A program made the translations under genes and the position numbers. From JBMNFB01 sp050949085 (GTDB taxonomy: Bacteria > Bacillota > UBA994 > UBA5500): 64,000 nucleotides of DNA. Below are positions 22,834 through 31,497 of the stretch, piece by piece (position 1 is the first letter of the stretch; every line of letters starts with the position of its first letter). A model generated the notes under the pieces. The model did no database searches. It worked only from the letters and a program-made list of their open reading frames with translations, and was not told the origin of the DNA. Where the stretch lies: positions 124,001 through 188,000 of the forward strand of contig JBMNFB010000001.1 in the NCBI GenBank assembly GCA_050949085.1, read 5' to 3'.

Positions 22834-24560
22834 CTGGATACCCCTTTTCTGAGGTCGGCTGCAGCAGCAGCGGCCGGGTCTCAAAGCCGTGCTCATGCAT
22901 TTCCTGCCGGTTCTGATAGTAGCTGGACCTGGGGGCGGAGCGCCTCAGATCCTGAGGACGATACATCAGCGGGCGCAGCCGCTGCATGTGGATCGGCGCG
23001 CGCACGATCGTGTCCGTCAGGTTGCGCAGCGCCGCTGGCGCTACCGGCGAGAGATAGGGGACGCCGAAGGATTTCAGGCTGACCAGGTGCAGCAGGATCA
23101 GAATGATGCCAGCCGTCACGCCAAACAGCCCGAAAGTGCCTGCCAGGAACAGCAGGGGAAAGCGCAACATCCGAATCGAGGTGCCCACATTGTAGCTGGG
23201 GATGGAGAACGCCCCGATAGCTGTCAGCGCCACGACGACCACCATGATCGGGCTGACCAGGCCGGCCGAAACTGCTGACTGGCCGATGATGATGCCGCCG
23301 ACGATACCGATGCTCCAGCCGAGGGGTGCCGGCAGGCGCAGGCCCGCCTCGCGCAGCAACTCGAATGTCAGTTCCATGACCAGCGCTTCAGCTACAGAGG
23401 AAAAGGGCACATTGGCCCGGGATCCGGCGATGGTCAGCGCCAGGAACGTGGGGAGCAGCTCGTGGTGAAAGCTGATGACTGCCACATAGAGCGACGGCAG
23501 GAGGATAGCGATGACGATGCTCGCCGTGCGGATGGCCCGCACAACCGTCGAGAGCATCGCTCGCTCGTAATAGTCCTCGCTGGCCGGGAGGAAGTTGGGC
23601 AGCGTGGCCGGCACCAGCAGGGCGTTGGGGCTGCCATCGCTGAGCAGGGCGATTCTGCCTTCCAGTATTTCTGCCGCCGCCCGGTCGGGGCGCTCCGTCC
23701 ACTGCACCTGAGGGAAGGGCGAAAACGGCTGATCCTGAATGTATTGCTCCAGGTAGCTGCTATCCATAATGGAGTCAGTCTTGATCAGATCCAGCCGGCG
23801 CTTGACCTCGTTGACCAGGGCCGGGTTGGCGATGTCCTCGATATAGACCAGGGCGATATCCGTCCTGGAACGCTCACCCAGGCGCAGGAACTTGACCCGC
23901 AGCTGCGGGTCTTTGATGCGGCGCCGGATGAGGGCGACGCTGTTCTTGAGAGAGCTCGTTAAATGCTTCATGCGGCCCCCGGATGGAGTTTTCGTTGACC
24001 GGAAAATCGATGCCACGATGCTGCCAGCTCTTGACGCCCAGAACAAAGGCGGCGTCCAGCCCGTCTATCAGCAGAATCGCATCGCCGTTGAGTATCTCAT
24101 CCACCGCTTCCGGAATCATCTCTGTCTCCTTGACCTCCAGCATGGAGAGCAGATTGTCGGCGACCAGGCGCCTGATCCCATCGGGGGTGGTGACAGCGGG
24201 GGCGATGACTTCCTGAGCCCAGAGCATCAGCGAAGCCAGGGTGTCGCGCTGGATCGTCTCCTTGTCGACTAACCCATCGATAAAAACCAGCACCGCCGGC
24301 AACTGGTTGGCTGTGCCGATCTCGAACTCACGGAAAACAACATCATCGCTGTTGCCCATCAGCTTTTTCAGGATCTCGATATTCTCCTGCAGCCCCCGGC
24401 TGAAGGGCCGATCATAGGCCGCTACCAGATCGGCTGGCTGCTTTGACTCGTCATTCTCTGGCGTATCGGCTGCCGCTCCCTTTGCTTCCCTCTCCTCATC
24501 GCTCGCCTTCCCCTGAAGGCGCTGGCGCGACAGCTTACTGACTGGGATGGGGTACTTCAT
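22811..24560 (-). pseudogene. gerA: Spore germination receptor subunit A, interrupted by a one-base frameshift
   Basis: Two reading frames together encode one GerA protein of about 583 residues. The N-terminal part (24560 to about 23950) runs from KYPIPVSKLSRQ through DAILLIDGLDAAFVLGVKSWQ to the conserved IRGPHEAFNE. The frame then shifts by +1 and continues as SLKNSVALIRRRIKDPQLRVKF to the membrane domain with five or so hydrophobic segments. The expected family sequence at the joint is RGP..GF.ESL..N..LIRRRI. Dropping one C after GAG (plus-strand 23954) restores it exactly. The total length, 1,750 bases, is one more than a multiple of three. The lesion is in a CTCTCTC run, so slippage or a sequencing error are both plausible. 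If real, the receptor would be inactive and coupled translation of gerB could suffer. Confidence 0.8.
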
Positions 24561-24608
24561 TTTCCGTCTGCTTATCTTTTTTCCCTCCCTCGCAGTACCG
24601 TTCTGACT

Positions 24609-24638
24609 TAGTATTTCCGCCCATTTCGCCAAATACTA
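24609..24638. promoter_or_regulatory. Divergent dyad between the germination operon and a flavoprotein gene
   Basis: TAGTATTT at 24609-24616 and AAATACTA at 24631-24638 are perfect inverted copies 14 bases apart. Each arm contains AATACTA, close to the sigma-G -10 consensus CATACTA, facing one of the two divergent genes. The other arm then sits where the -35 would be (17-base spacer), but TAGTAT is a poor sigma-G -35. It may be overlapping divergent forespore promoters or simply an operator dyad. Confidence 0.35.
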
Positions 24639-24659
24639 GCTGCAAGGAAGGTGGAAGAC

Positions 24660-25853
24660 ATGCAGAGGGAGTCAATCGTCACAGCAGACGTGGTTGTCAT
24701 CGGCGGCGGTCCCGCCGGCTCCAGCGCTGCTGCGCGCCTGGCAGAACTGGGTTTGGACGTGATGCTGCTGGAGAGGGGAGAGGAAGGCGCTGCCGGCAAA
24801 CCCTGCGGTGGCTACCTGCCCCAGAAGGCGCTGCGCCTGCTGGATGGGGCTGAACTGGCCGATCTGTTGCAGCAGGGCATCCGCACTGTGAGCCTGCAGG
24901 ATGAGGCGGGCCGGCGGGTAAGAGTCACTGGTCAGCGGCAGCCGTTGGGTTATCTGTTGGAGAGGGAGGTGCTGGATCGCCGCCTGCAGCAGTGGGCGGC
25001 GCAGAGCGGGGCTAGGGTGAGCCACGGTGAGCGACTGCTGGGTGTGCACCGCTGGGGGAGGCGGCACTGGCTGCAGACCAACCGGCGTCGCCTGCGCTGC
25101 CGCTATCTGATCGGTGCCGATGGCACCCATAGTCCGACGGCGCACCTCACCGGGTTGCGGGCCGGGTTTCCCCGCTGGCAGCTGGCTTTCGCCACGCTGG
25201 GGAAGCTGAAATGGAAGGGCCTGCCGCGTAACTGGAGGGAGGATGAGGTTCGCCTCTACTGCTATCCGCTTCTGGGCGGCATGGGCTGGGCTTTCCCTCT
25301 GCCCGGCGGGGCCAACGTGGGCGTGGCGGGCAGCGCGCTGGAGCTGGCGCAGGTCACGGCGCTGTTTGAGCGGCACCTGGCGCACATTGCCGATCAGCAC
25401 GGGCCGTTTGAGCTGGTGGCGCGGCGCGGCGGCTGGTTACCGGCCGGCGGGTTCCCCCGGCAGATCGCCAAGGGCAACGTGCTGCTCTGCGGTGATGCGG
25501 CCGGCTTCGTCGACTCCTTCAGCGGCGAGGGGATCTACTACGCTTTGCTCAGCGGGCACCTGGCGGCCAACGCCATCGCTGTCGGCTACGGCATTGACCA
25601 CCTGGTGCGCCGCTTCTATCGCCAGGACTGCAGCCTCCTGATCATGCCATCGCTCCGGCAGTCGCTGCTCCTCAGCGGAGCGCTGGGGCACCGCAAGGAC
25701 TGGCTGCTGACTGCCATGCGGCGCGATCCGCGCCTGGCTTGCTTCCTCGCCCGCCTCATGGAAGATCAGCAGCCCTATCGTGGACAGGTCGGGCGGCTGC
25801 TGCTGGCCAGCGCCGCCGCGGGGTTGTGGGGCGCCTGGCTGAGCGGCAACTAG
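24660..25853 (+). CDS. Geranylgeranyl-reductase-family FAD-dependent oxidoreductase
   Basis: A protein of 397 residues. I chose ATG 24660, with GGAAGG eight bases upstream; GTG 24651 is an alternative. The FAD-binding Rossmann motif VVVIGGGPAGSSAAARLAE is at residue 12. GKPCGGYLP, the conserved Cys-Gly-Gly of the family, is near residue 47, and the second FAD motif LLCGDAAGFVDSFSGEGIYYAL near residue 280. Characterised relatives reduce double bonds in isoprenoid chains, such as geranylgeranyl groups of chlorophyll, archaeal lipids or quinones. With a MenA-like enzyme in the same region, a menaquinone side chain is a possible substrate, but this is inference. It is divergent from the germination operon. 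Confidence 0.8.
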   Translation: MQRESIVTADVVVIGGGPAGSSAAARLAELGLDVMLLERGEEGAAGKPCGGYLPQKALRLLDGAELADLLQQGIRTVSLQDEAGRRVRVTGQRQPLGYLLEREVLDRRLQQWAAQSGARVSHGERLLGVHRWGRRHWLQTNRRRLRCRYLIGADGTHSPTAHLTGLRAGFPRWQLAFATLGKLKWKGLPRNWREDEVRLYCYPLLGGMGWAFPLPGGANVGVAGSALELAQVTALFERHLAHIADQHGPFELVARRGGWLPAGGFPRQIAKGNVLLCGDAAGFVDSFSGEGIYYALLSGHLAANAIAVGYGIDHLVRRFYRQDCSLLIMPSLRQSLLLSGALGHRKDWLLTAMRRDPRLACFLARLMEDQQPYRGQVGRLLLASAAAGLWGAWLSGN

Positions 25854-25955
25854 TGGACTTGCTAGAGCAGCAACTGTTTGAGCCCGCCCCTATCAATCGC
25901 CTGACACCCTGCCATATTCCAGGGTGTCGATGAGAACCGACGATCTTGGGAGTTC

Positions 25956-26042
25956 GGCGGGCGAGTTTTGCTGCTCCCCGTCCCGTTTCACTTGGTACAT
26001 AGATCTGGAGGCATCGCCAGCGCCGGAGAGGGTGTGCCCTGG
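25956..26042 (-). repeat. Dispersed intergenic repeat, copy C (R2 then R1, inverted)
   Basis: Read on the minus strand it starts CCAGGGCACACCCTC, then GGCGCTGGCGATGCCTCC (R2), and continues to R1 with GACGGGGAGCAGCAAAACTC and GCCCGCC. The order and spacing of R2 and R1 match copy B. It lies between two converging genes. Confidence 0.65.
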
Positions 26043-26056
26043 CTAAGATAGTTGAG

Positions 26057-27039
26057 TTATTTCTCTCCCGCCATGGAGCTGACGTTCTTCAGCGAGGCGA
26101 CCACCTGAATCCAGATCGGCCCCTCCTCGCTCAGCGGCATCGTCTCGCCCTGATATGTAAACGAGAAGTGCTCCTGCGGCTTGCCCTTTCGCCAGGTGCC
26201 GCGAAAGACCTGGCCGTCGCGGCAGAAAAGCGCGTTGCCCTGGCCAATGAGCTCGACTTCCGAAATCAGCACGCCCTTGCTATCAACCACGCTGCGCTGC
26301 GGCACCTCCAGCACCACCACACAGCCGGCAGCCAGCTGCTGTCCGGTAGCCTTGTCGCAGTGTTCCTTGCCGTTGATATAGCGCCGATACTCCCCAGCAA
26401 CGAATTCATAGACAACCTTGTAGGTGAAGCTCTTGCTCTCGCTGTAGGTCAGCTCCAGTCGCTCAGCCGCTTCGCCTCCGTCCGGCGCTTCGCCGCTGGG
26501 AAACGGCGTCAGCGGCGTCAGAGGCAGCTTGCGTCGGTCGGCAACCTGCAGTAGCTCGTCGGCACTAGTATACGTGTTGTGGGGCATCTTTCGGCTGCGG
26601 TCGCGCCAGAAGCTGCTGCCTGAATTGCGGACGCTGCAGACATCCGGCACCTTCAGCCGTCGATCATGCGGAAGGCCGTATCATGGCCGCCGACGTGGGC
26701 GTAGGGCGCGTTATAGGCTTTGGCCGTCTGCACGAAATAGTAGCGGGCACTGCGAATCGGCCCGATCAGCTCCGGCTTCTTGCTGTAGAAAACGGCCAAG
26801 TAGCGGGTGATGCCGCCCTCGGCCATCATCTCGTAGACGATATCCGCATCCAGCAACCCGCTCTGCGGATTGGCATTCGGGTGGTTATCGATCATCGCCA
26901 GCAGGACGCCGGGCAACTCCGGTTCGGGTTCTCGCTCCGGGTCCGGCTCAGGTGGCGGTTCAATGACGACAGGTTCGGTGGGTGTGCATCCGGCGAGCAG
27001 CAGCGCTCCCAGCAGCAGGACCAGCAACAGTCGGTGCAT
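26057..27039 (-). pseudogene. DUF3048 (YerB-like) lipoprotein, interrupted by a one-base frameshift
   Basis: The N-terminal frame starts at ATG 27039 (AAGGGA upstream), has a lipoprotein signal ending LLAGC, a Pro/Glu-rich linker, and the DUF3048 core AMIDNHPNANPQSGL, YEMMAEGGITRYLAVFYS, IGPIRSARYYF. It stops at 26653 after TAFRMIDG. The downstream frame continues the same domain (LKVPDVC, SSFWRDRSRKMPHNTYTS) and ends with GPIWIQVVA. Adding one C in GACGGCTGAAGG would give Asp-Gly-Leu-Lys and rejoin them. The total length is 983 bases, one short of a multiple of three. An intact protein would be about 327 residues, the usual size of this family. Function is unknown; the lesion may be real or an assembly error. 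Confidence 0.75.
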
Positions 27040-27218
27040 CTGATCATATCCCTTCTTCGAGTTGACTACCCTTAAAATCTTCGGTGCGAAGGGCGTGCCC
27101 ACCTGCCGCAAGACCGGTCGAAAAATCGTCAGGTCTAGAGTCTGGATGTTTGAACGAATTAGACCTGCGTGGTAATCCGGTCACTCTAACCTCCGACTTT
27201 TAGCTTCCAGACTCCAAA

Positions 27219-28580
27219 TCAGGGCCCGGTGATGGTGGCCGCGTAGATGCCATTCAGAACGCGCTGGACAAACTCCCCAGCGCTGATCTCGCCCAGCACC
27301 AGAGAGTCCCACGCCGGCTTCACCGCCGTCTGCCAGTGCAGCTTGCTCTGGCCCGGCCGCTCACCGTAGGCGTAGGGCGCGGCGACCACTTGCTCCAGGT
27401 TCAGGTAGGTCTGCAATGACTGTCCCGTATAGGGCAGGTCGGCGACCGCCACCGTCGTCTGGGCGGGAACAGCGTTGACCAGTTGCTGCAGCAGCTGGCT
27501 GAGGCGCGGCACCAGGAACTGGGCTAGCTCTGCCGCCGCCCGGGTGTGGTCATGCCCCTGGTAGTTGGCCTGACGGAAGACGCTGATGGCGACCGCGCGG
27601 GCATCATGGCGCAGGCTGCCATCCCCGGAAGGGAGGGGCAGCAGCAGGGGCGAGTTCCCCTGCGACCAGAGCCAGGCAGCCAGGTGATGGTTGAGCGGGC
27701 CGATGATGGCCGCCTTCTGGCGCAGGAACAGGTCGAGGCAGTCGGCATCCATCGTGCTGGCAGGCTGCGGCACCGCCGAACTGGCGGCCAGCCTCCTCCA
27801 GACATCAGCCATCGCCTGCAGATCCTCCTCTGTCCAGAGCGGGGTTCCGTCGTCTGCCAGCGGAACCGGCTTGCCTAGCGAGGCGGCGATACTCTGCAGC
27901 AGCTCATCCAGGATGTTGCTGGGGACATAGCCGTAGACGCCATCCTGCCTGGCCGATTCGGCCAGCGAGAGGAAATCATCCCAGGACCAGCCGTTCTGCG
28001 CCGGATTGGCCAGGTCGCTGCTGCTGGCCGGCAGCAGGGCAGCGTTGGCCAGCAGTACCCGCGGGTAGAGCGCCACTGGCAGCGCGTACGCCTGGCGCGC
28101 CGTGCTCACCTGCAACCAGACGGCGGCCGGCCAGGTGCTTCGCTCCTCATCATCCAGATACCGGGAGAGCGGCACCTGTAGCGTGCCGAAATAGCTCTGG
28201 GACGACTCGGCGCTGAACCAGACGTCGGGGGGTGTGCCGGCGAACAGACTCTCATCCAGCTTGCTTGCCGCCTCCCCCGGTGACAGATAGCTGAGTTCCA
28301 CCGCGACGCGGGGGAAGATTGTTGCGAACTCCTCCAGGGCCTGCTCGACCCCAGCGCGCAGCGGCTCCAGGTCAGGCAGGAACGGTCGCTCGATCCAGAG
28401 GCGCAGCCTGTAGTCCTTCTGGGGATCGATCTCGGCCTTGACGTTGATATAGAACTCGCCGGTGATAAAGCTGTTCAGGTATGGATAGCCAAAATGCACC
28501 CCGGCAGCGATCACCGCCAGGGCGAGGATAGCGATCAGCGGTCGCAGGATGCCGCGCTGTCTGTCACCTCTTCTCGGCAT
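27219..28580 (-). CDS. Membrane-anchored extracellular solute-binding protein (family 1-like)
   Basis: A protein of 453 residues with ATG preceded by AGGAGGTTTCTGCC. The N-terminus has a basic start and one hydrophobic segment (PLIAILALAVIAAGVHFGY) without a lipobox cysteine, so it is probably anchored by an uncleaved signal. The body is a periplasmic-binding-protein fold: PDVWFSAESSQSYF near residue 118, YALPVALYPRVLLANAALL near residue 165, and GWSWDDFLSLAESA, which is typical of sugar-binding family 1 proteins. No ABC permease or ATPase gene is next to it. It follows the L,D-transpeptidase gene by 12 bases on the same strand, so it may act in sensing or binding at the cell surface rather than in transport. 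Confidence 0.7.
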   Translation of the reverse strand: MPRRGDRQRGILRPLIAILALAVIAAGVHFGYPYLNSFITGEFYINVKAEIDPQKDYRLRLWIERPFLPDLEPLRAGVEQALEEFATIFPRVAVELSYLSPGEAASKLDESLFAGTPPDVWFSAESSQSYFGTLQVPLSRYLDDEERSTWPAAVWLQVSTARQAYALPVALYPRVLLANAALLPASSSDLANPAQNGWSWDDFLSLAESARQDGVYGYVPSNILDELLQSIAASLGKPVPLADDGTPLWTEEDLQAMADVWRRLAASSAVPQPASTMDADCLDLFLRQKAAIIGPLNHHLAAWLWSQGNSPLLLPLPSGDGSLRHDARAVAISVFRQANYQGHDHTRAAAELAQFLVPRLSQLLQQLVNAVPAQTTVAVADLPYTGQSLQTYLNLEQVVAAPYAYGERPGQSKLHWQTAVKPAWDSLVLGEISAGEFVQRVLNGIYAATITGP

Positions 28581-28592
28581 GGCAGAAACCTC

Positions 28593-29519
28593 CTATCTTA
28601 AGCCCAGCAGGGCCAGCACGTTCATGTCCGCCTGTCCGGTGGGGCGCAGGCCATAGTAAGCCTGCAGCTGCTTCACGGCAGCCTCTGTTCCTTCGCCAAA
28701 GCGGCCATCGGTATATCCGGGGTTGAAGCCGGCTTCGCGCAGGCTGAGCTGGAGCGTCTGCACCGCCTTGCTGGTCTGCCCCCGCCGCAGGGGTTGGGAG
28801 ACCTTCACCCGCGGAAATGGGCCGATGATGGAGACGGGGGTGCCGACGCTCACCCAGCGGTAGAGCTGCTCCACGTCGCGGTTGAACATGCGAATGCAGC
28901 CGGCGCTGGCTGCAGTGCCGATGGAGCTGGGTTTGTTGGTTCCATGAATGCCATAGATCCCCCACGGGATGTTCAGCCCCAGCCAGCGGGTGCCAAAACC
29001 GCCTCCCCAGTGCGTACCCTTCTGGATGATTTTCCACTCACCCACCGGCGACTTGGTGGACGGCTTGCCTACCGCGCAGGGAAAGACTTTGAAGACCTGG
29101 TCGTCCACCAGCACCGTCAGCGTGCGCTTGTCAACGTCGATCTCAATGCGCAGCTCACCCTCCGGCGGGTTGGGGGTGCCCTGTTCCCCGCTCACCTGGA
29201 TGAGAGAGTTGCTGAGGACAGTCTGCTCCGCCGGGCCAAAAATGCCGGTTTCCGGCAGACCGGCCCAGGCCTGCAGGGCGGCTACCGCATCCGCCGTGGC
29301 CTGCGTGTACGCGCCATCCATCGCGTCCTGATAGAACCCGAGGACTTGCAGATGGGTCTGCAGCTCCAGCACATCGCTGCCCGAGAGGGGCGGCGATCTT
29401 AACTCCAGTGTGCGGTCAGTTTCTCCACAGCCGCAATCGAAGGGGACGGCACCGGCGATGCCGCTGAGCAGCAGGCTGATCGCCAGGCAGAACACTGCTA
29501 TTCGCCCCGATAGTCTCAC
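28593..29519 (-). CDS. Secreted L,D-transpeptidase (YkuD) with two peptidoglycan-binding domains
   Basis: A protein of 308 residues from GTG with first base 29519; AAGGGGG lies eight bases upstream. A signal peptide (IAVFCLAISLLLSGIAGAV) is followed by a peptidoglycan-binding domain (SDVLELQTHLQVLGFY...YTQATADAVAALQAW). The YkuD catalytic domain has IHGTNKPSSIGTAASAGCIR, which holds the catalytic His, Ser-x-Gly-Cys and Arg. A second peptidoglycan-binding domain closes the protein (AVQTLQLSLREAGFNPGYTDGRFGEGTEAAVKQLQ is split by the usual turn). It forms 3-3 type crosslinks or attaches to peptidoglycan in relatives. A sigma-E-like promoter precedes it, which suggests a role in spore cortex or coat assembly. 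Confidence 0.9.
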   Translation of the reverse strand: MRLSGRIAVFCLAISLLLSGIAGAVPFDCGCGETDRTLELRSPPLSGSDVLELQTHLQVLGFYQDAMDGAYTQATADAVAALQAWAGLPETGIFGPAEQTVLSNSLIQVSGEQGTPNPPEGELRIEIDVDKRTLTVLVDDQVFKVFPCAVGKPSTKSPVGEWKIIQKGTHWGGGFGTRWLGLNIPWGIYGIHGTNKPSSIGTAASAGCIRMFNRDVEQLYRWVSVGTPVSIIGPFPRVKVSQPLRRGQTSKAVQTLQLSLREAGFNPGYTDGRFGEGTEAAVKQLQAYYGLRPTGQADMNVLALLGLR

Positions 29520-29556
29520 CTTTCGAACCCCCTTGCCTGTACATCTCCTTAGCCAA

Positions 29557-29583
29557 CTAATATGAACAAGCCTCGGCAAATAT
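29557..29583 (-). promoter_or_regulatory. Sigma-E-like promoter of the L,D-transpeptidase operon
   Basis: On the minus strand, ATATT (29583-29579) is followed after 14 bases by CATATTAG (29564-29557). The sigma-E consensus is about ATATT, 14-15 bases, CATACAnT. It lies about 40 bases upstream of the GTG start. This would place the transpeptidase and the co-directional binding protein in the early mother-cell programme. Confidence 0.45.
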
Positions 29584-29741
29584 GTGACCGCCAGGGCATG
29601 TCTCCAGCCGATCGAGGGCTCGACCAATCGGCCTGCTCTCCCTGTTGCTGATGGCACCTTTTGGGGCGGGTATCAGTAGGATGTAGCAATGATTTTGCGC
29701 CGGGTGGTGAATCCCGGCGAGACGGAGGGAGAAGAGAAGGA

Positions 29742-30719
29742 ATGAAGCGCTACCTATACTTAGTGGGCGTGGCTCTGCTGGTGGTGATGCTGGCAGCGGG
29801 GCTCACGGGCTGCCGGAAAGAGGAGGCAGTGATCCGCATTGCCGAGCAGTTTGGTCTCGGCTATGCACCTTCGACGATCATGATCGAGGAGCAGCTGATT
29901 GAAAAGCATCTGCCTGGGGCCAAAGTAGAGATTGTCAAGCTGGGCAGCGGCGGTGCCGTCAGGGAAGCGATGATCGCCGGCACGCTGGACATCGGTTTCA
30001 TGGGGATGCCCCCATTTCTGATTGGCTGGGATAAGGGAGTGGAGTGGAAGATCGCCGGTGCACTGGACTCGATGCCCCTCCTGCTCCTCACCTACCGCGA
30101 TGACATCAACAGCATCCACGATTTTGGCCAGGGGGACAAGATCGCGCTGCCAGGTCCAGGCAGCAACCAGCATATCCTGCTCTCCATGGCGGCAGAGAAG
30201 GAGCTGGGTAAAGCGACTGCCCTGGACGATCTCATCGCCGCCTTGCCGCATCCCGATGCCGCCACAGCTCTGCTGGGTCGGCGCGAGATCGCTGCCTACT
30301 ATGGTGCCCCGCCCTATCAGTTTGAGATCCTCAAACAGGATGCGGGCATCAAGGCCATCGCCGAAGGTACCGAGGCATTTGGCGAGCCATTCTCCTACAT
30401 AGTGGCTGTCGCCAGCGATGCCTTTTATGAGAACAGCCCGGAGACCTACGCAGCGTTCGTCGCCGCCCTGGAAGAAGCATTGCAGATGCTGCGCGAGGAG
30501 CCGCAGCGCGCTGCCGAGATCCTGGCCCGCGTGGACGGCAATGTTACGGCTGAAGCCTATTACGAGTACATCACCTGGGAGGGCGTTTCCTGGGATATCG
30601 AGCCCAAGGGCCTGATGCGCTATGCCACCTTCATGCAGCAGTCGGGTTACATCGAGCAAGTTCCCGAGAGAATGGAGGACGTGCTCCACCCCAACCTGCT
30701 CAAGTTGGTGGAGCGATGA
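29742..30719 (+). CDS. ABC transporter substrate-binding lipoprotein, NitT/TauT type
   Basis: A protein of 325 residues from ATG 29742, with GAGAAGGA upstream. The signal peptide ends in AGLTGC (lipobox). The NMT1/THI5-like or SsuA-like fold is visible: IAEQFGLGYAPSTIMIEEQL, then LGSGGAVREAMIAGTLDIGF and a G.GSN.H.L segment. It delivers the substrate to the permease encoded two genes downstream. Relatives bind nitrate, taurine, alkanesulfonates, thiamine precursors or similar small molecules; which one applies here cannot be told. Its stop overlaps the start of the ATPase gene. Confidence 0.85.
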   Translation: MKRYLYLVGVALLVVMLAAGLTGCRKEEAVIRIAEQFGLGYAPSTIMIEEQLIEKHLPGAKVEIVKLGSGGAVREAMIAGTLDIGFMGMPPFLIGWDKGVEWKIAGALDSMPLLLLTYRDDINSIHDFGQGDKIALPGPGSNQHILLSMAAEKELGKATALDDLIAALPHPDAATALLGRREIAAYYGAPPYQFEILKQDAGIKAIAEGTEAFGEPFSYIVAVASDAFYENSPETYAAFVAALEEALQMLREEPQRAAEILARVDGNVTAEAYYEYITWEGVSWDIEPKGLMRYATFMQQSGYIEQVPERMEDVLHPNLLKLVER

Positions 30720-31483
30720 TGTCTGCCGGGCCAAACCTGATCGTCGACAGCCTGGCGGTTGAATACCGCTTCCAGGGGGAATGTCACCATGCCGTTGAAG
30801 ACGTCTCGTTTCACCTCCAGCCGGGGGAGAAGCTGATCCTGCTCGGCCCGTCCGGCTGTGGCAAGTCGACCATCCTGAAGACCATCGCCGGCTTTATCCA
30901 GCCAGCCCGCGGTAGCGTCATCCTCAATGGAGAGCCGGTCATCAGGCCGGGACCTGACCGCGCCGTCGTCTTCCAGGAATTCGATCAGCTGCTGCCCTGG
31001 AAGACGGTGCTGGGGAACGTCGAGTTCGCGCTGCTGGCCACCGGGCGCTGCCCGACAGAAGAGGTCCGCGACCGCGCCCTGCACTACATCGACATGGTTG
31101 GACTGAGCCGCTTTATCGCTTTCTACCCGCACACCCTGTCGGGAGGCATGAAACAGCGTGTGGCCATCGCCCGTGCGCTGGCGCTGGATCCGGAGATATT
31201 GCTGATGGATGAGCCGTTCGGCAGCCTGGACGCCCAGACCCGCTCCATTCTCCAGCAGGAGCTGAATCGCCTCTGGGAACAGACCAACAAGAGCATCATC
31301 TTCGTCACCCACAGCATCGATGAAGCCGTCATCCTCGGTAACCGGATTGTAGTGCTGACCAACGGCCCCTGCCGGGTGCAGCATGTTCTGGAAAATGAGC
31401 AATGCTCGGGCGAGGAGTGGGAGAGTGCAGGGTTCATGGCCACCTGTCGGGAGATCCGCGCACTGCTGCAAGTCGCCCTTTAG
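30716..31483 (+). CDS. ABC transporter ATP-binding protein, NitT/TauT type
   Basis: A protein of 255 residues; ATG 30716 overlaps the preceding stop (a second ATG follows at once). Walker A is GPSGCGKST near residue 44, the Q-loop is VVFQEFDQLLPW near residue 85, the signature is TLSGGMKQRVAIARAL near residue 140, Walker B is LLMDEPFGSLD, and the H-loop is FVTHSIDEAV. This is the SsuB/TauB/NrtD branch. It energises the permease encoded 14 bases downstream. Confidence 0.92.
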   Translation: MMSAGPNLIVDSLAVEYRFQGECHHAVEDVSFHLQPGEKLILLGPSGCGKSTILKTIAGFIQPARGSVILNGEPVIRPGPDRAVVFQEFDQLLPWKTVLGNVEFALLATGRCPTEEVRDRALHYIDMVGLSRFIAFYPHTLSGGMKQRVAIARALALDPEILLMDEPFGSLDAQTRSILQQELNRLWEQTNKSIIFVTHSIDEAVILGNRIVVLTNGPCRVQHVLENEQCSGEEWESAGFMATCREIRALLQVAL

Positions 31484-31497
31484 GAGGGATTAGCACT

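Noticed and set aside
20328..23082. Two long plus-strand open frames opposite the germination operon
   Set aside because: Both lie antisense to clear gerC and gerB genes and show the Gln/His/Arg composition of frame shadows.
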